A stretch of DNA of 64,000 nucleotides from Rheinheimera mangrovi (GTDB taxonomy: Bacteria; Pseudomonadota; Gammaproteobacteria; Enterobacterales; Alteromonadaceae): contig NZ_CP034683.1 of NCBI RefSeq assembly GCF_003990335.1, forward strand, positions 3,331,501 to 3,395,500, in the 5' to 3' direction. Position 1 is the stretch's first letter; the number at the start of each line of letters is the position of its first letter. Shown one piece after another: positions 56,930 to 64,000 of the stretch. Both the position numbers and the translations under genes were made by a program. The notes below the pieces were generated by a model that was not told where the DNA came from, made no database searches, and was given only the letters and a program-made list of their open reading frames with translations.

Positions 56930-58630
56930 ATGAAAGTTGCAGCAGCGCAGTTTGCCACCACAAATGATGTGGCGGCAAACCTAATCAAGTGCGTATCGAT
57001 AGTAGCAGAAGCCGCTAAAAAACAACCTGATCTTATTGTGCTACCGGAATTTTGTAATCACAACTCCTGGTATGACAATGCAGAGCACTGCTATCAGGTT
57101 TCGGTGGATTTGGAAGGGGAATTTTTAGCTGCCATAGCGCAGGCAGCGCAGCAGGCTGGTGCTTATGTCGTGATTAACTGTACGGTCAGACGGCCAGACA
57201 ACAAGGTTACGGGCACCAGTTTATTGTATTCACCAACAGGCGAACTATTAGCTCAAGCAGATAAGCAGGTATTGATTGGCCACGAGAATGACTTTTTACA
57301 GCGAGCCACGCAGCCAGGTCCAATAGTCGACACCCCTTTTGGCAAACTGGCGCTTTATGCCTGTATGGATGGAGTGATCAATGAAACGCCACGCTGCCTG
57401 GCATTACGCGGCGCCCAGCTGCTGTGTAACAGTCTGAACTCCTTTGCCATAGACGAAGGTAATCTGCATATCCCTGTGCGGGCAGCAGAAAATAAAGTCT
57501 TTGTCATTGCAGCTAATAAAGTGGGCCCGCTGATCCCAGAGGTGATGCTGGAACCTGTGTCTGCCGCTATTAATATCCCAGTGCAATTTTTAAGCGGTGC
57601 CGGCGACAGCCAAATTGTGGCACCGGATGGCACAGTGCTGGCCATAGCGGGTCATAGTGAAGAAATTATCTATGCCGACATAGACTTGTCACAGGCCACA
57701 GACAAAAATCGGCCGGATGGCACAGATGTATTCGCAGATCGTCGCATCGACTTATACCAGCCTTTAGTGCAAGACCCGGTCACACAAAAATTACCCAGCT
57801 TTACTGGCGCAGACAGCGTGATCGCAGCAGCAGCCAGTGTGACTGGCAGCGGCGCTTTGGCTATAGCTTCTGCCGTAGCAGCGGTAGAAAGCCTGCAGGC
57901 TGATAAAGCACGGCTGATCTGCCTGCCTGAGCTTTGTGCCGTATCAACGGACATGTCCGTTGGCGAAGCTGCTGAAACATCAGCAGCTTTGGTAAAAGAG
58001 TTACAAAAGGTACTGCTGGCCGACACTTACATTGCTACAACTATCATAGATACAGAACAAGGCGCCAGGCATTTGGCTGTGCTGATCAGCCAGCAAGGTA
58101 TTCTCTATCAACAAGGACAGGTGCACCGCAGCCAGCGCCATAGCGGCCTGACTCAGGCCAATAGCTTTAAAGTTTGCCACACCGCGCACGGTAAAGTGGC
58201 TGTGCTGTGTGAAGACGATGCGATTTATCCGGAAAGTTTCCGTTTACTGGCGTTACAAGGTGTTGAAATAGTCTTGGTGCCGCTGGCATTACAAGAGTTG
58301 TGGCTGGTCAGTACAGGACTGGTAGAACGGGCCGCCGAAAACCGCATTAATCTGATTGCAGCGGATCGCCACTGCGCCAATAACCTGATTTGCTCTTTAC
58401 AGCAGGATTTTACCCTGATGACGCAGTGGCAGACACGCCAGTTTGACGGCTTGCTCAGTGCGCCGGACATAGTGCGCCAGCCAGACAGTGCTTTATTGAT
58501 CGCGACAATTCATCCACGCGCCGCAGCCAACAAAGTGTGCTCACACCGCACTGATTTACTGGCCAACCGCCCATGGCAATTTATGCAGCCGGTGGTCAGC
58601 CCAAGCCATCCAGAAGGAACCCGAACATGA
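56930..58630 (+). CDS. tandem nitrilase-superfamily amidohydrolase
   Basis: 566 residues, twice the usual size. The first half (about 1-265) has the full Glu-Lys-Cys triad: LPEF (E40), ADKQVLIGHEN (K112) and YACMDGV (C145). The second half repeats the fold with LPELCAV and VAVLCEDDA, but the lysine position seems to be occupied by Arg in the VHRSQRHSG segment, so it may be inactive or structural. Such enzymes hydrolyse amides, imide-derived amides or nitriles. The start is ATG at 56930 behind GGGAAAATA; an in-frame 56876 start is rejected. It begins a six-gene or longer rightward unit and overlaps the next start (ATGA). Confidence 0.82.
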   Translation: MKVAAAQFATTNDVAANLIKCVSIVAEAAKKQPDLIVLPEFCNHNSWYDNAEHCYQVSVDLEGEFLAAIAQAAQQAGAYVVINCTVRRPDNKVTGTSLLYSPTGELLAQADKQVLIGHENDFLQRATQPGPIVDTPFGKLALYACMDGVINETPRCLALRGAQLLCNSLNSFAIDEGNLHIPVRAAENKVFVIAANKVGPLIPEVMLEPVSAAINIPVQFLSGAGDSQIVAPDGTVLAIAGHSEEIIYADIDLSQATDKNRPDGTDVFADRRIDLYQPLVQDPVTQKLPSFTGADSVIAAAASVTGSGALAIASAVAAVESLQADKARLICLPELCAVSTDMSVGEAAETSAALVKELQKVLLADTYIATTIIDTEQGARHLAVLISQQGILYQQGQVHRSQRHSGLTQANSFKVCHTAHGKVAVLCEDDAIYPESFRLLALQGVEIVLVPLALQELWLVSTGLVERAAENRINLIAADRHCANNLICSLQQDFTLMTQWQTRQFDGLLSAPDIVRQPDSALLIATIHPRAAANKVCSHRTDLLANRPWQFMQPVVSPSHPEGTRT

Positions 58631-59361
58631 GCACCTCATTACCACAACAATTAAGTGATACCACACTGGACTCGATAGTCAGCCATTTTGGTTTAACTGA
58701 ACGCCATGCTGCTGAAGGCGGCCCCTACATGGTGCTATCAAGCCAGCTGCCTATGGTGCAAGGGCCTGTGGGTTTTGTCCGGGTATTCCATGGAGATCCT
58801 TTAGCCATGCTGGTGACCTGTTCTATTGTGGTGCCTGCTATGCAGCTGGATTCACATATGATCTTCGCCTTTACCCAAAGCCATAGCGCCGTACCTCATT
58901 TTACACTCGACTCAGTCAAAGCAGGCGACCACTACTCGTTTCACCTTGATCTGATCCCTCGAGTCGATTTAGCCGAGCATACCGGCTACATGAACCAGGT
59001 ATTCAAGCCACTCAGTGGAGTGTATCAGCAGGCCGAAGCCATCGAAGGCCTGGCGCCTGCGCACGTATCCCCAATCCAACGTGCCACCATGTCCCCTTGG
59101 ATGCTGGTACACCGTGCCAATGAAACAGCTTTTCGCCAAATCGGACACTACGTACAACAGTATCTGCAGCACTGGCAAAAGTTGGTCGCCGACACTGTCG
59201 CGTCTCCTGTCAGTGAAAGCAGTCTGCAGCAGCGTGACAAAGCCAACAGGGCCGCCATCTTCTCCACGGAGATTGATCCGGTCTGGCATAGGATTGATGG
59301 CTTAATCGGCCTGGCCAGCGGGCAGCAATTACGGGCTTTACTACAAGGTAACACTCTTTAG
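58627..59361 (+). CDS. RCCR-like (red chlorophyll catabolite reductase family) protein, copy 3
   Basis: 244 residues, the most divergent of the three copies. Matching blocks include VPHFTLDSV (residues 89-97), HLDLIPRVDLAEHTGYMNQVF, SPWMLVHRANE and LQQRDKANRAAIFSTEIDPV. At the position of the plant acidic residue in NFVVEL this copy has Asp95, whereas copies 1 and 2 have Val and Ala. Copy 3 may thus be the catalytic one or act on a different intermediate. Its ATG overlaps the nitrilase stop. Confidence 0.68.
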   Translation: MSTSLPQQLSDTTLDSIVSHFGLTERHAAEGGPYMVLSSQLPMVQGPVGFVRVFHGDPLAMLVTCSIVVPAMQLDSHMIFAFTQSHSAVPHFTLDSVKAGDHYSFHLDLIPRVDLAEHTGYMNQVFKPLSGVYQQAEAIEGLAPAHVSPIQRATMSPWMLVHRANETAFRQIGHYVQQYLQHWQKLVADTVASPVSESSLQQRDKANRAAIFSTEIDPVWHRIDGLIGLASGQQLRALLQGNTL

Positions 59362-59393
59362 TTAACGGGCCAGCTGGCCTTGCGAGGATAATG

Positions 59394-60665
59394 ATGAAAT
59401 TAACAGCAGAGCAGTTTGTCGAACGGATGTCGGCTGCTGAAAAAGTCCGGGCCGCCAAAGTTGAAGCGGTATTACCGGCGTTAAAAGAAGTAGCTCTTCA
59501 GGTTGATCGTGATGGTAGTTTTTATCCGGGCCATGTCAAAACCCTGAGTGAGGCTGGCTTACTTGGCCTTATTATTCCGGAACAATACGGTGGTCTCGGC
59601 GGCGGACTGCGTGATCTGGCAGCGGCCACTTTCGCGATAGGCAGTGTTTGCCCTTCCACTGCGCTGGCCTATTTTTTCCATTGCTCGTCCGCTTCACGTG
59701 GTTTGTTAGCACTGGAAGCAATTGAAGCAGGTTTGTTTACTGAACAGGAAATTCCACTGGTCAAAGCCTTTGCCGAAAAAGTACTGTATAGCATGGGACG
59801 CGATGGTCAATGGCTGGCTAATTTCGCCAGCGAAACCGTAAAATCGCAAACTGCAGCTATTACCATCAGCACGAAAGCAGTCAAAGTGGCCGGTGGCTAC
59901 CTGTTGTCCGGCATAAAAAGTTTTGGTTGTGCCACAGGGGTTGCTGACCGTTATCTGGTGACAGCCAGCCTGGAAGGCTACAACGACGCCAGTGGTCTTT
60001 GTACTTTCTTTATTGACCGCGACGCAGAAGGCGTCAGCGAGCGGCAAAAATGGGATGCGCTGGGCATGCGCGGTACCGCCACTCATGGTTTGATCCTCAA
60101 AGATGTCTTTGTGGCTGACCACGACGCCCTGACAGTACCTGCCGCCTTTACCCGCTGTATGCAAATGAGCCGCGGCAGTTTTGTCGGTAACCAGCTCGCT
60201 GGTATAGCCGTGTATTTAGGCCAGGCCGTCACCATCTACCGCGACACTCTGAAGATCCTCACCAGCAGTAAATTTGGTGACAGCGACGCCACTATCGCCA
60301 GCTCTCCTATGCATCAGCAACTGATCGGCGAAATGATGGCGGATCTGGAAACCGCCACCCTTTGGTTACGTCGCCAGTTAGAGCTGGAAACGGCAGAGCC
60401 AGAAATTTTACCAAAACACGAAGTCGTTAAACGCTGGCGCTTATGCAAAGGCCAGGTTGCAGAATATGGCTTTAAACTGGCGGTAAATGCACTGAAATGC
60501 CTCGGCACTACCGGCACTAACAACCAGAGCCCAGCGGCCAAAGGTTTACGCGACATGGCAATGGCGCTGGTGCAAGCTTTCCCTGCGGAACGGGGTCGCC
60601 TGATGGCCGCACAAATGGAAACCGATGGTTACGAACAAGCTCAGTTTGGTGTAAAAGCACCATGA
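59394..60665 (+). CDS. acyl-CoA dehydrogenase-like flavoprotein
   Basis: About 423 residues (ATG at 59391 or 59394, behind GAGGATA). The N-terminal helices and LGLIIPEQYGGLGGG, the middle beta domain with GMRGTATHGL and the C-terminal helical bundle fit the acyl-CoA dehydrogenase fold. The usual C-terminal EGT signature is replaced by LVQAFPAERGRL, so it may be an oxidase or a DszC/HpaB-like monooxygenase rather than a true dehydrogenase. Electron transfer flavoprotein (etfAB) and a flavin reductase nearby are alternative partners. Confidence 0.78.
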   Translation: MKLTAEQFVERMSAAEKVRAAKVEAVLPALKEVALQVDRDGSFYPGHVKTLSEAGLLGLIIPEQYGGLGGGLRDLAAATFAIGSVCPSTALAYFFHCSSASRGLLALEAIEAGLFTEQEIPLVKAFAEKVLYSMGRDGQWLANFASETVKSQTAAITISTKAVKVAGGYLLSGIKSFGCATGVADRYLVTASLEGYNDASGLCTFFIDRDAEGVSERQKWDALGMRGTATHGLILKDVFVADHDALTVPAAFTRCMQMSRGSFVGNQLAGIAVYLGQAVTIYRDTLKILTSSKFGDSDATIASSPMHQQLIGEMMADLETATLWLRRQLELETAEPEILPKHEVVKRWRLCKGQVAEYGFKLAVNALKCLGTTGTNNQSPAAKGLRDMAMALVQAFPAERGRLMAAQMETDGYEQAQFGVKAP

Positions 60666-62104
60666 GTACCTTACCTGTTTTTCAAAACTACATAGCCGGA
60701 CACTGGTGTGCGACAGAAACCACAACTGTCGCTCTGACCAACCCGAATAATGCCAAACTGACAGGCTATCAGGCCAGCAGCAGCAAAATTCAGGCAGAAC
60801 AAGCACTGGAAGCAGCCAGTAAGGCTTTTGATGCAAACGACTGGTCTTGCCTTGACCCCGAACGACGCGCTGCCTACCTGTTACGAATAGCACAGCTGCT
60901 GGAGCAGAAAAAAGAACAGATAGCACAACTGGATTCGCTGCAAAACGGCGTCGTGATCCAGTTAACCCGTCAGGTCGCAAGCATATGCGCTGCAGCTTTT
61001 CGTGCATCTGCAGACATACTGCGAAGCCATGGATCTGTGAGATATATGCCGGGTAACTATAGTGATATTGCCATACAACGCCTTCCACTAGGTGTGGCCG
61101 CCATTATTACTCCCTGGAACGCACCTTCAGGCATCGCCTGCCATAAAATTGCCAGTGCGTTGGCTGCAGGCTGTTGTGTCATTTTTAAGCCTTCAGAATG
61201 GGCAGCCGGCTCAGCCCAACTGATCGCAGAAGCTATTGCTGAAGCTGATTTACCTCCTGGCGTATTTCAGTTGCTGCATGGCAACGCAGCAGTAGGCGCC
61301 TTGTTGGTCGATGACAACAGAGTGGCCTGTGTATCCTTTACCGGCGGAGCCCAGGGCGGCGCAGCCATAGGCCGCAGCTGTGGGGAACAGATAAAACCGG
61401 TTCAACTGGAACTGGGCGGAAACAACCCTTTAGTGGTGCTGAAAAGCGCACAACTTGATCAGGCCGCTGCAGCTATAGTCACAGGAATGACAACCATGAA
61501 TGCACAGTGGTGCCGCGCTTTGGGCCGTATTCTGGTGCATCAGGAGATAAGTTCGGCATTGCTGGAGAAAGTGCTCAGCCGACTCACACAGGTGGTGCTG
61601 GGCAATTCACTGGATGAACAATCCCAGATGGGCCCATTGGTGCATAAAGCCCATTGGCAGCATATTACCCAAGCTATTGAGTCTTATCGTCAACTGGGTG
61701 CGCAGGTGCTGCAGCCTGTTAAAGTTGCAGATCCCAGCTTAGCTGATACCGGCTACTTCTTATCCCCTACTCTTGTACTGGGATTAGCGCCAGAACAAAC
61801 CCTGGAAGAAATTTTTGGCCCTGTCGCCTGCTGGCATACCTTTGACAGCGAAAGCGAAGCCATAGCACTGGCCAACCAAACCCCTTATGGTTTGGCTGCT
61901 TATGTGTTTGGAGAAGAAAAACAAGCCTGGCAAGTTGCCAATAAAATCCGCTCGGGCATGGTGAAAATTAATGCCGTCAGCCTGTTTAACCTAAACCCTA
62001 TGGCTCCGAGACCGGCCTGGGGCAAAAGTGGTTTGGGTGACGAAGGTGCGCTGGAAACCTTCAGCTTCTTCCAGGGCACCAGGGTGATAGGAGTGGCAGG
62101 ATGA
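60662..62104 (+). CDS. aldehyde dehydrogenase (copy 1)
   Basis: 480 residues. NAD(P)+ aldehyde dehydrogenase motifs: ITPWNAPSGIACHKI, FKPSEWAAGSAQL, SFTGGAQGGAAIG, ELGGNNPLVVL (catalytic Glu) and the Cys in MNAQWCRALGR, with EEIFGPV near the C terminus. The usual GQxC is NAQWC, a modest change. It oxidises an aldehyde from the preceding steps to an acid. Its ATG overlaps the stop of the flavoprotein gene. Confidence 0.93.
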   Translation: MSTLPVFQNYIAGHWCATETTTVALTNPNNAKLTGYQASSSKIQAEQALEAASKAFDANDWSCLDPERRAAYLLRIAQLLEQKKEQIAQLDSLQNGVVIQLTRQVASICAAAFRASADILRSHGSVRYMPGNYSDIAIQRLPLGVAAIITPWNAPSGIACHKIASALAAGCCVIFKPSEWAAGSAQLIAEAIAEADLPPGVFQLLHGNAAVGALLVDDNRVACVSFTGGAQGGAAIGRSCGEQIKPVQLELGGNNPLVVLKSAQLDQAAAAIVTGMTTMNAQWCRALGRILVHQEISSALLEKVLSRLTQVVLGNSLDEQSQMGPLVHKAHWQHITQAIESYRQLGAQVLQPVKVADPSLADTGYFLSPTLVLGLAPEQTLEEIFGPVACWHTFDSESEAIALANQTPYGLAAYVFGEEKQAWQVANKIRSGMVKINAVSLFNLNPMAPRPAWGKSGLGDEGALETFSFFQGTRVIGVAG

Positions 62105-63540
62105 TTCGCGGCGAATTACTGATCAACGGCCAGTCCTGCCAGGCCTCAAATGGCGGCTACTTTGCGGTGTTAGCCCCGGCGGATGGCCAGGTAATAGGAC
62201 AAGCTGCTATGGCTACAGCTGTGGATGTAGACAAAGCCGTGACACTGGCCTGTGAAGGATTTACACAGTGGTCTGCACTGGCGCCTTCGCGCCGGGAAGC
62301 TTGCCTGCTGAAAGCGGCGGATCTGCTGGAACAACAAGGCATGGAGCGTCTGCTTGATCTGCTGATTGACGAAAGCGGCTCTACTATTACCAAAGCGCGC
62401 AATGAAATACGCTACACAGTGGACTTATTGCGCACAGCTGCCGGCGAAGCCCGTCGCCTGTATGGCGATACCTTTCCAAACGACAACCCAAACCGGATTT
62501 CGATGGTGTTTCGCCAGCCAATTGGTGTAGTTGCGGTAGTGTCACCTTACAATGCTCCACTGTCATTACTGTGCAAAATGAGTGCTTTTCCACTGGCAGC
62601 CGGCAATGCCATAGTGATTAAACCATCCGAAGAAACGCCGCTTATCGCGCTGGAGTACGGCAAAATTTTGCTGGAAGCCGGTATTCCGGCCAAAGCTCTG
62701 GCGGTATTAACAGGTTTTGGTGCTGAATGCGGCGCCGCTTTAACCGACCATCCAAAAGTCAACTGTATTGCCTTGACCGGCTCCACCGCCACTGGCCAAA
62801 AAGTGGGCGCTGTTGCCGCCAAACGTATGGTGAAAACCCAATTGGAACTGGGTGGTAAAAGTGCAGTGCTGGTACTCAATGATGTCGACCCGGTCAAAGC
62901 GGCTCATATAGTGGCACAGGGTATTTTTACCCACAGCGGCCAAATTTGCATGGCCAACAGCAGAGCTGTAGTGGAAGACGCAATTTTTGACGATTTTGTC
63001 AGTGCGCTCAAGCAAGCAGCAGAAGCGCTGTGGCTGGGTGATTTACGCGATGAAAAAACCCAGTATGGCCCTTTGATCAACCAAAATGCACTGAACAAAG
63101 TTCAGCATTATGTCGATGAAGCCATAGCACAAGGCGCCAGCGTACTGACAGGCGGCAAACCCCATCAGGGGCTGGTGTTCCAACCAACAGTGTTACTGCA
63201 TACACCTGCGACATGCGGCGCCTGGCGCGAAGAGTTGTTTGGCCCTGTGCTCTGTGTGGTCAGAGCCACAGATTTAGCCGATGGTATCGATAAGGTAAAT
63301 GACAGCGAGTACGGCCTGTCGTCTGCGGTACTGACCACCAACCTCAATGCAGCCCTGCAGGCCGCTAAACAAATCAACGCAGGCTCAGTGCATATAGGTA
63401 TGCACGCCTTCCAGAGTAATGCGCTGGCCCCTATTGGTGGCAGCAAACTCTCGGGTATAGGCCGAAGCGGTGGCGCCTACTCCACGGAAGAATTTACCGA
63501 GCTGAAGTGGATCAGTATGGAGCTGAACGAAACGCTATGA
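62101..63540 (+). CDS. aldehyde dehydrogenase (copy 2)
   Basis: 479 residues. Motifs VVSPYNAPLSLLCKM, IKPSEETPLIALEY, LTGSTATGQKVG, ELGGKSAVLVL (Glu) and HSGQICMANS (catalytic Cys) are canonical. It is clearly diverged from copy 1, so the two probably act on different aldehydes. Start and stop overlap the neighbouring genes by 4 bases each (ATGA), indicating one tightly packed operon. Confidence 0.95.
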   Translation: MIRGELLINGQSCQASNGGYFAVLAPADGQVIGQAAMATAVDVDKAVTLACEGFTQWSALAPSRREACLLKAADLLEQQGMERLLDLLIDESGSTITKARNEIRYTVDLLRTAAGEARRLYGDTFPNDNPNRISMVFRQPIGVVAVVSPYNAPLSLLCKMSAFPLAAGNAIVIKPSEETPLIALEYGKILLEAGIPAKALAVLTGFGAECGAALTDHPKVNCIALTGSTATGQKVGAVAAKRMVKTQLELGGKSAVLVLNDVDPVKAAHIVAQGIFTHSGQICMANSRAVVEDAIFDDFVSALKQAAEALWLGDLRDEKTQYGPLINQNALNKVQHYVDEAIAQGASVLTGGKPHQGLVFQPTVLLHTPATCGAWREELFGPVLCVVRATDLADGIDKVNDSEYGLSSAVLTTNLNAALQAAKQINAGSVHIGMHAFQSNALAPIGGSKLSGIGRSGGAYSTEEFTELKWISMELNETL

Positions 63541-64000
63541 GCAGCCCTGCCACTATCCGCCGCGGCTATGCCGACATGGCATCAGGCCAATTACATTACC
63601 GCTACTGCGGTAACAGCAATGCACCTGTTCTGGTCTTGCTGCACCAGGCACCCAGCCACAGTGTGATGTACGAAGCAATGATGCCGCTGCTGTGCAAACA
63701 GTTTTTCTGTATTGCGCCAGATTTGCCTGGCTGCGGACAATCAGATGCACTGAACGACTACAGTATCGAGGCGATTGCCGCCAGCATCGCCGCCACACTA
63801 AATGCTGAGTTTAAGCTGGCAGAGCGGCCTTTGTCCCTGTTTGGCCATCATACCGGCGCCAGCGTGGCGGCTGAACTGGTGGCCTATCACTGGCCGCAAG
63901 CAGTGGCTTTGGTGTTATCAGGGCCACCTTTGTTGTCGGCGGCACAACAGCTGCAATTACAGCGCTTCAACCTGCCAGCCAAAGCCGAAGACTCGGGGCA
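63537..64000 (+). CDS. alpha/beta hydrolase, N-terminal part (runs off the window)
   Basis: The frame starts ATGAGC at 63537, overlapping the previous stop, and continues past 64000; about 154 residues are visible. VLVLLHQAPSHSVMYEAMMP, IAPDLPGCGQSD and the elbow GHHTGASVAAEL identify the fold. The elbow has His where the nucleophilic Ser normally sits (GxSxG), so it may be non-hydrolytic or use a different mechanism; comparable GHHTG forms do exist in the superfamily as I recall. The catalytic Asp and His are beyond the edge. Confidence 0.85.
   Translation, partial: MSSPATIRRGYADMASGQLHYRYCGNSNAPVLVLLHQAPSHSVMYEAMMPLLCKQFFCIAPDLPGCGQSDALNDYSIEAIAASIAATLNAEFKLAERPLSLFGHHTGASVAAELVAYHWPQAVALVLSGPPLLSAAQQLQLQRFNLPAKAEDSG

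Overview
The window looks like a chromosome segment of a gammaproteobacterium. The long gene order initiator tRNA - rimP - nusA - infB - rbfA - truB - rpsO - pnp - nlpI, with secG/tRNA-Leu/tpiA/glmM/folP/ftsH/rlmE, greA/carB/carA/dapB and dnaK/dnaJ nearby, is the classical gammaproteobacterial arrangement. An Alteromonadales- or Rheinheimera-like host is my inference, not something the sequence proves.

Layout. (1) 1-1755: the right end of a Tn7-like transposon, with tnsB (cut by the window edge), tnsA, a DUF2971 gene in the same operon, and a recognisable terminus (TGT, then ACAAAATAG after six bases, as in Tn7). (2) 1885-26940: housekeeping genes for translation, RNA decay, cell wall, folate, carbamoyl phosphate and lysine. 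The rpsO-pnp spacer carries an array of small hairpins, one family of which shows a compensatory base-pair change. (3) 27028-34739: a YqhD-like aldehyde reductase, an NhaC-type antiporter, an M48 lipoprotein protease, dnaJ and dnaK (with a clear sigma-32 promoter) and luxS. (4) 34811-37530: etfA, etfB and a divergent Crp/Fnr-family regulator. (5) 37535-64000: a large catabolic island that continues past the right edge.

The island is the most interesting part. By recalled family signatures it holds three copies of a red chlorophyll catabolite reductase (RCCR)-like protein, two short-chain reductases resembling plant chlorophyll b reductase (NYC1/NOL), and a Rieske oxygenase of the broad VanA/pheophorbide a oxygenase type. 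With them are a rubredoxin-FAD reductase fusion that could feed electrons, a flavin reductase, lipocalin-like barrels, two related MFS transporters, a tandem nitrilase, an acyl-CoA-dehydrogenase-like flavoprotein, two aldehyde dehydrogenases, alpha/beta hydrolases, an Asp/Glu-racemase/maleate-isomerase-family protein and an isocitrate-lyase-family lyase. My hypothesis is a bacterial pathway that opens and degrades a chlorophyll-derived or other tetrapyrrole, down to small maleate-like acids.

The island is wired by one regulator. A GntR/UTRA gene sits in the middle, and an 18-bp site related to TGATATAACAATAATACA occurs six times, in the divergent promoter regions and upstream of the regulator itself. 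This suggests one substrate-responsive regulon of at least five transcription units. Functions in the island are inferred from family resemblance recalled from memory; no search was run.
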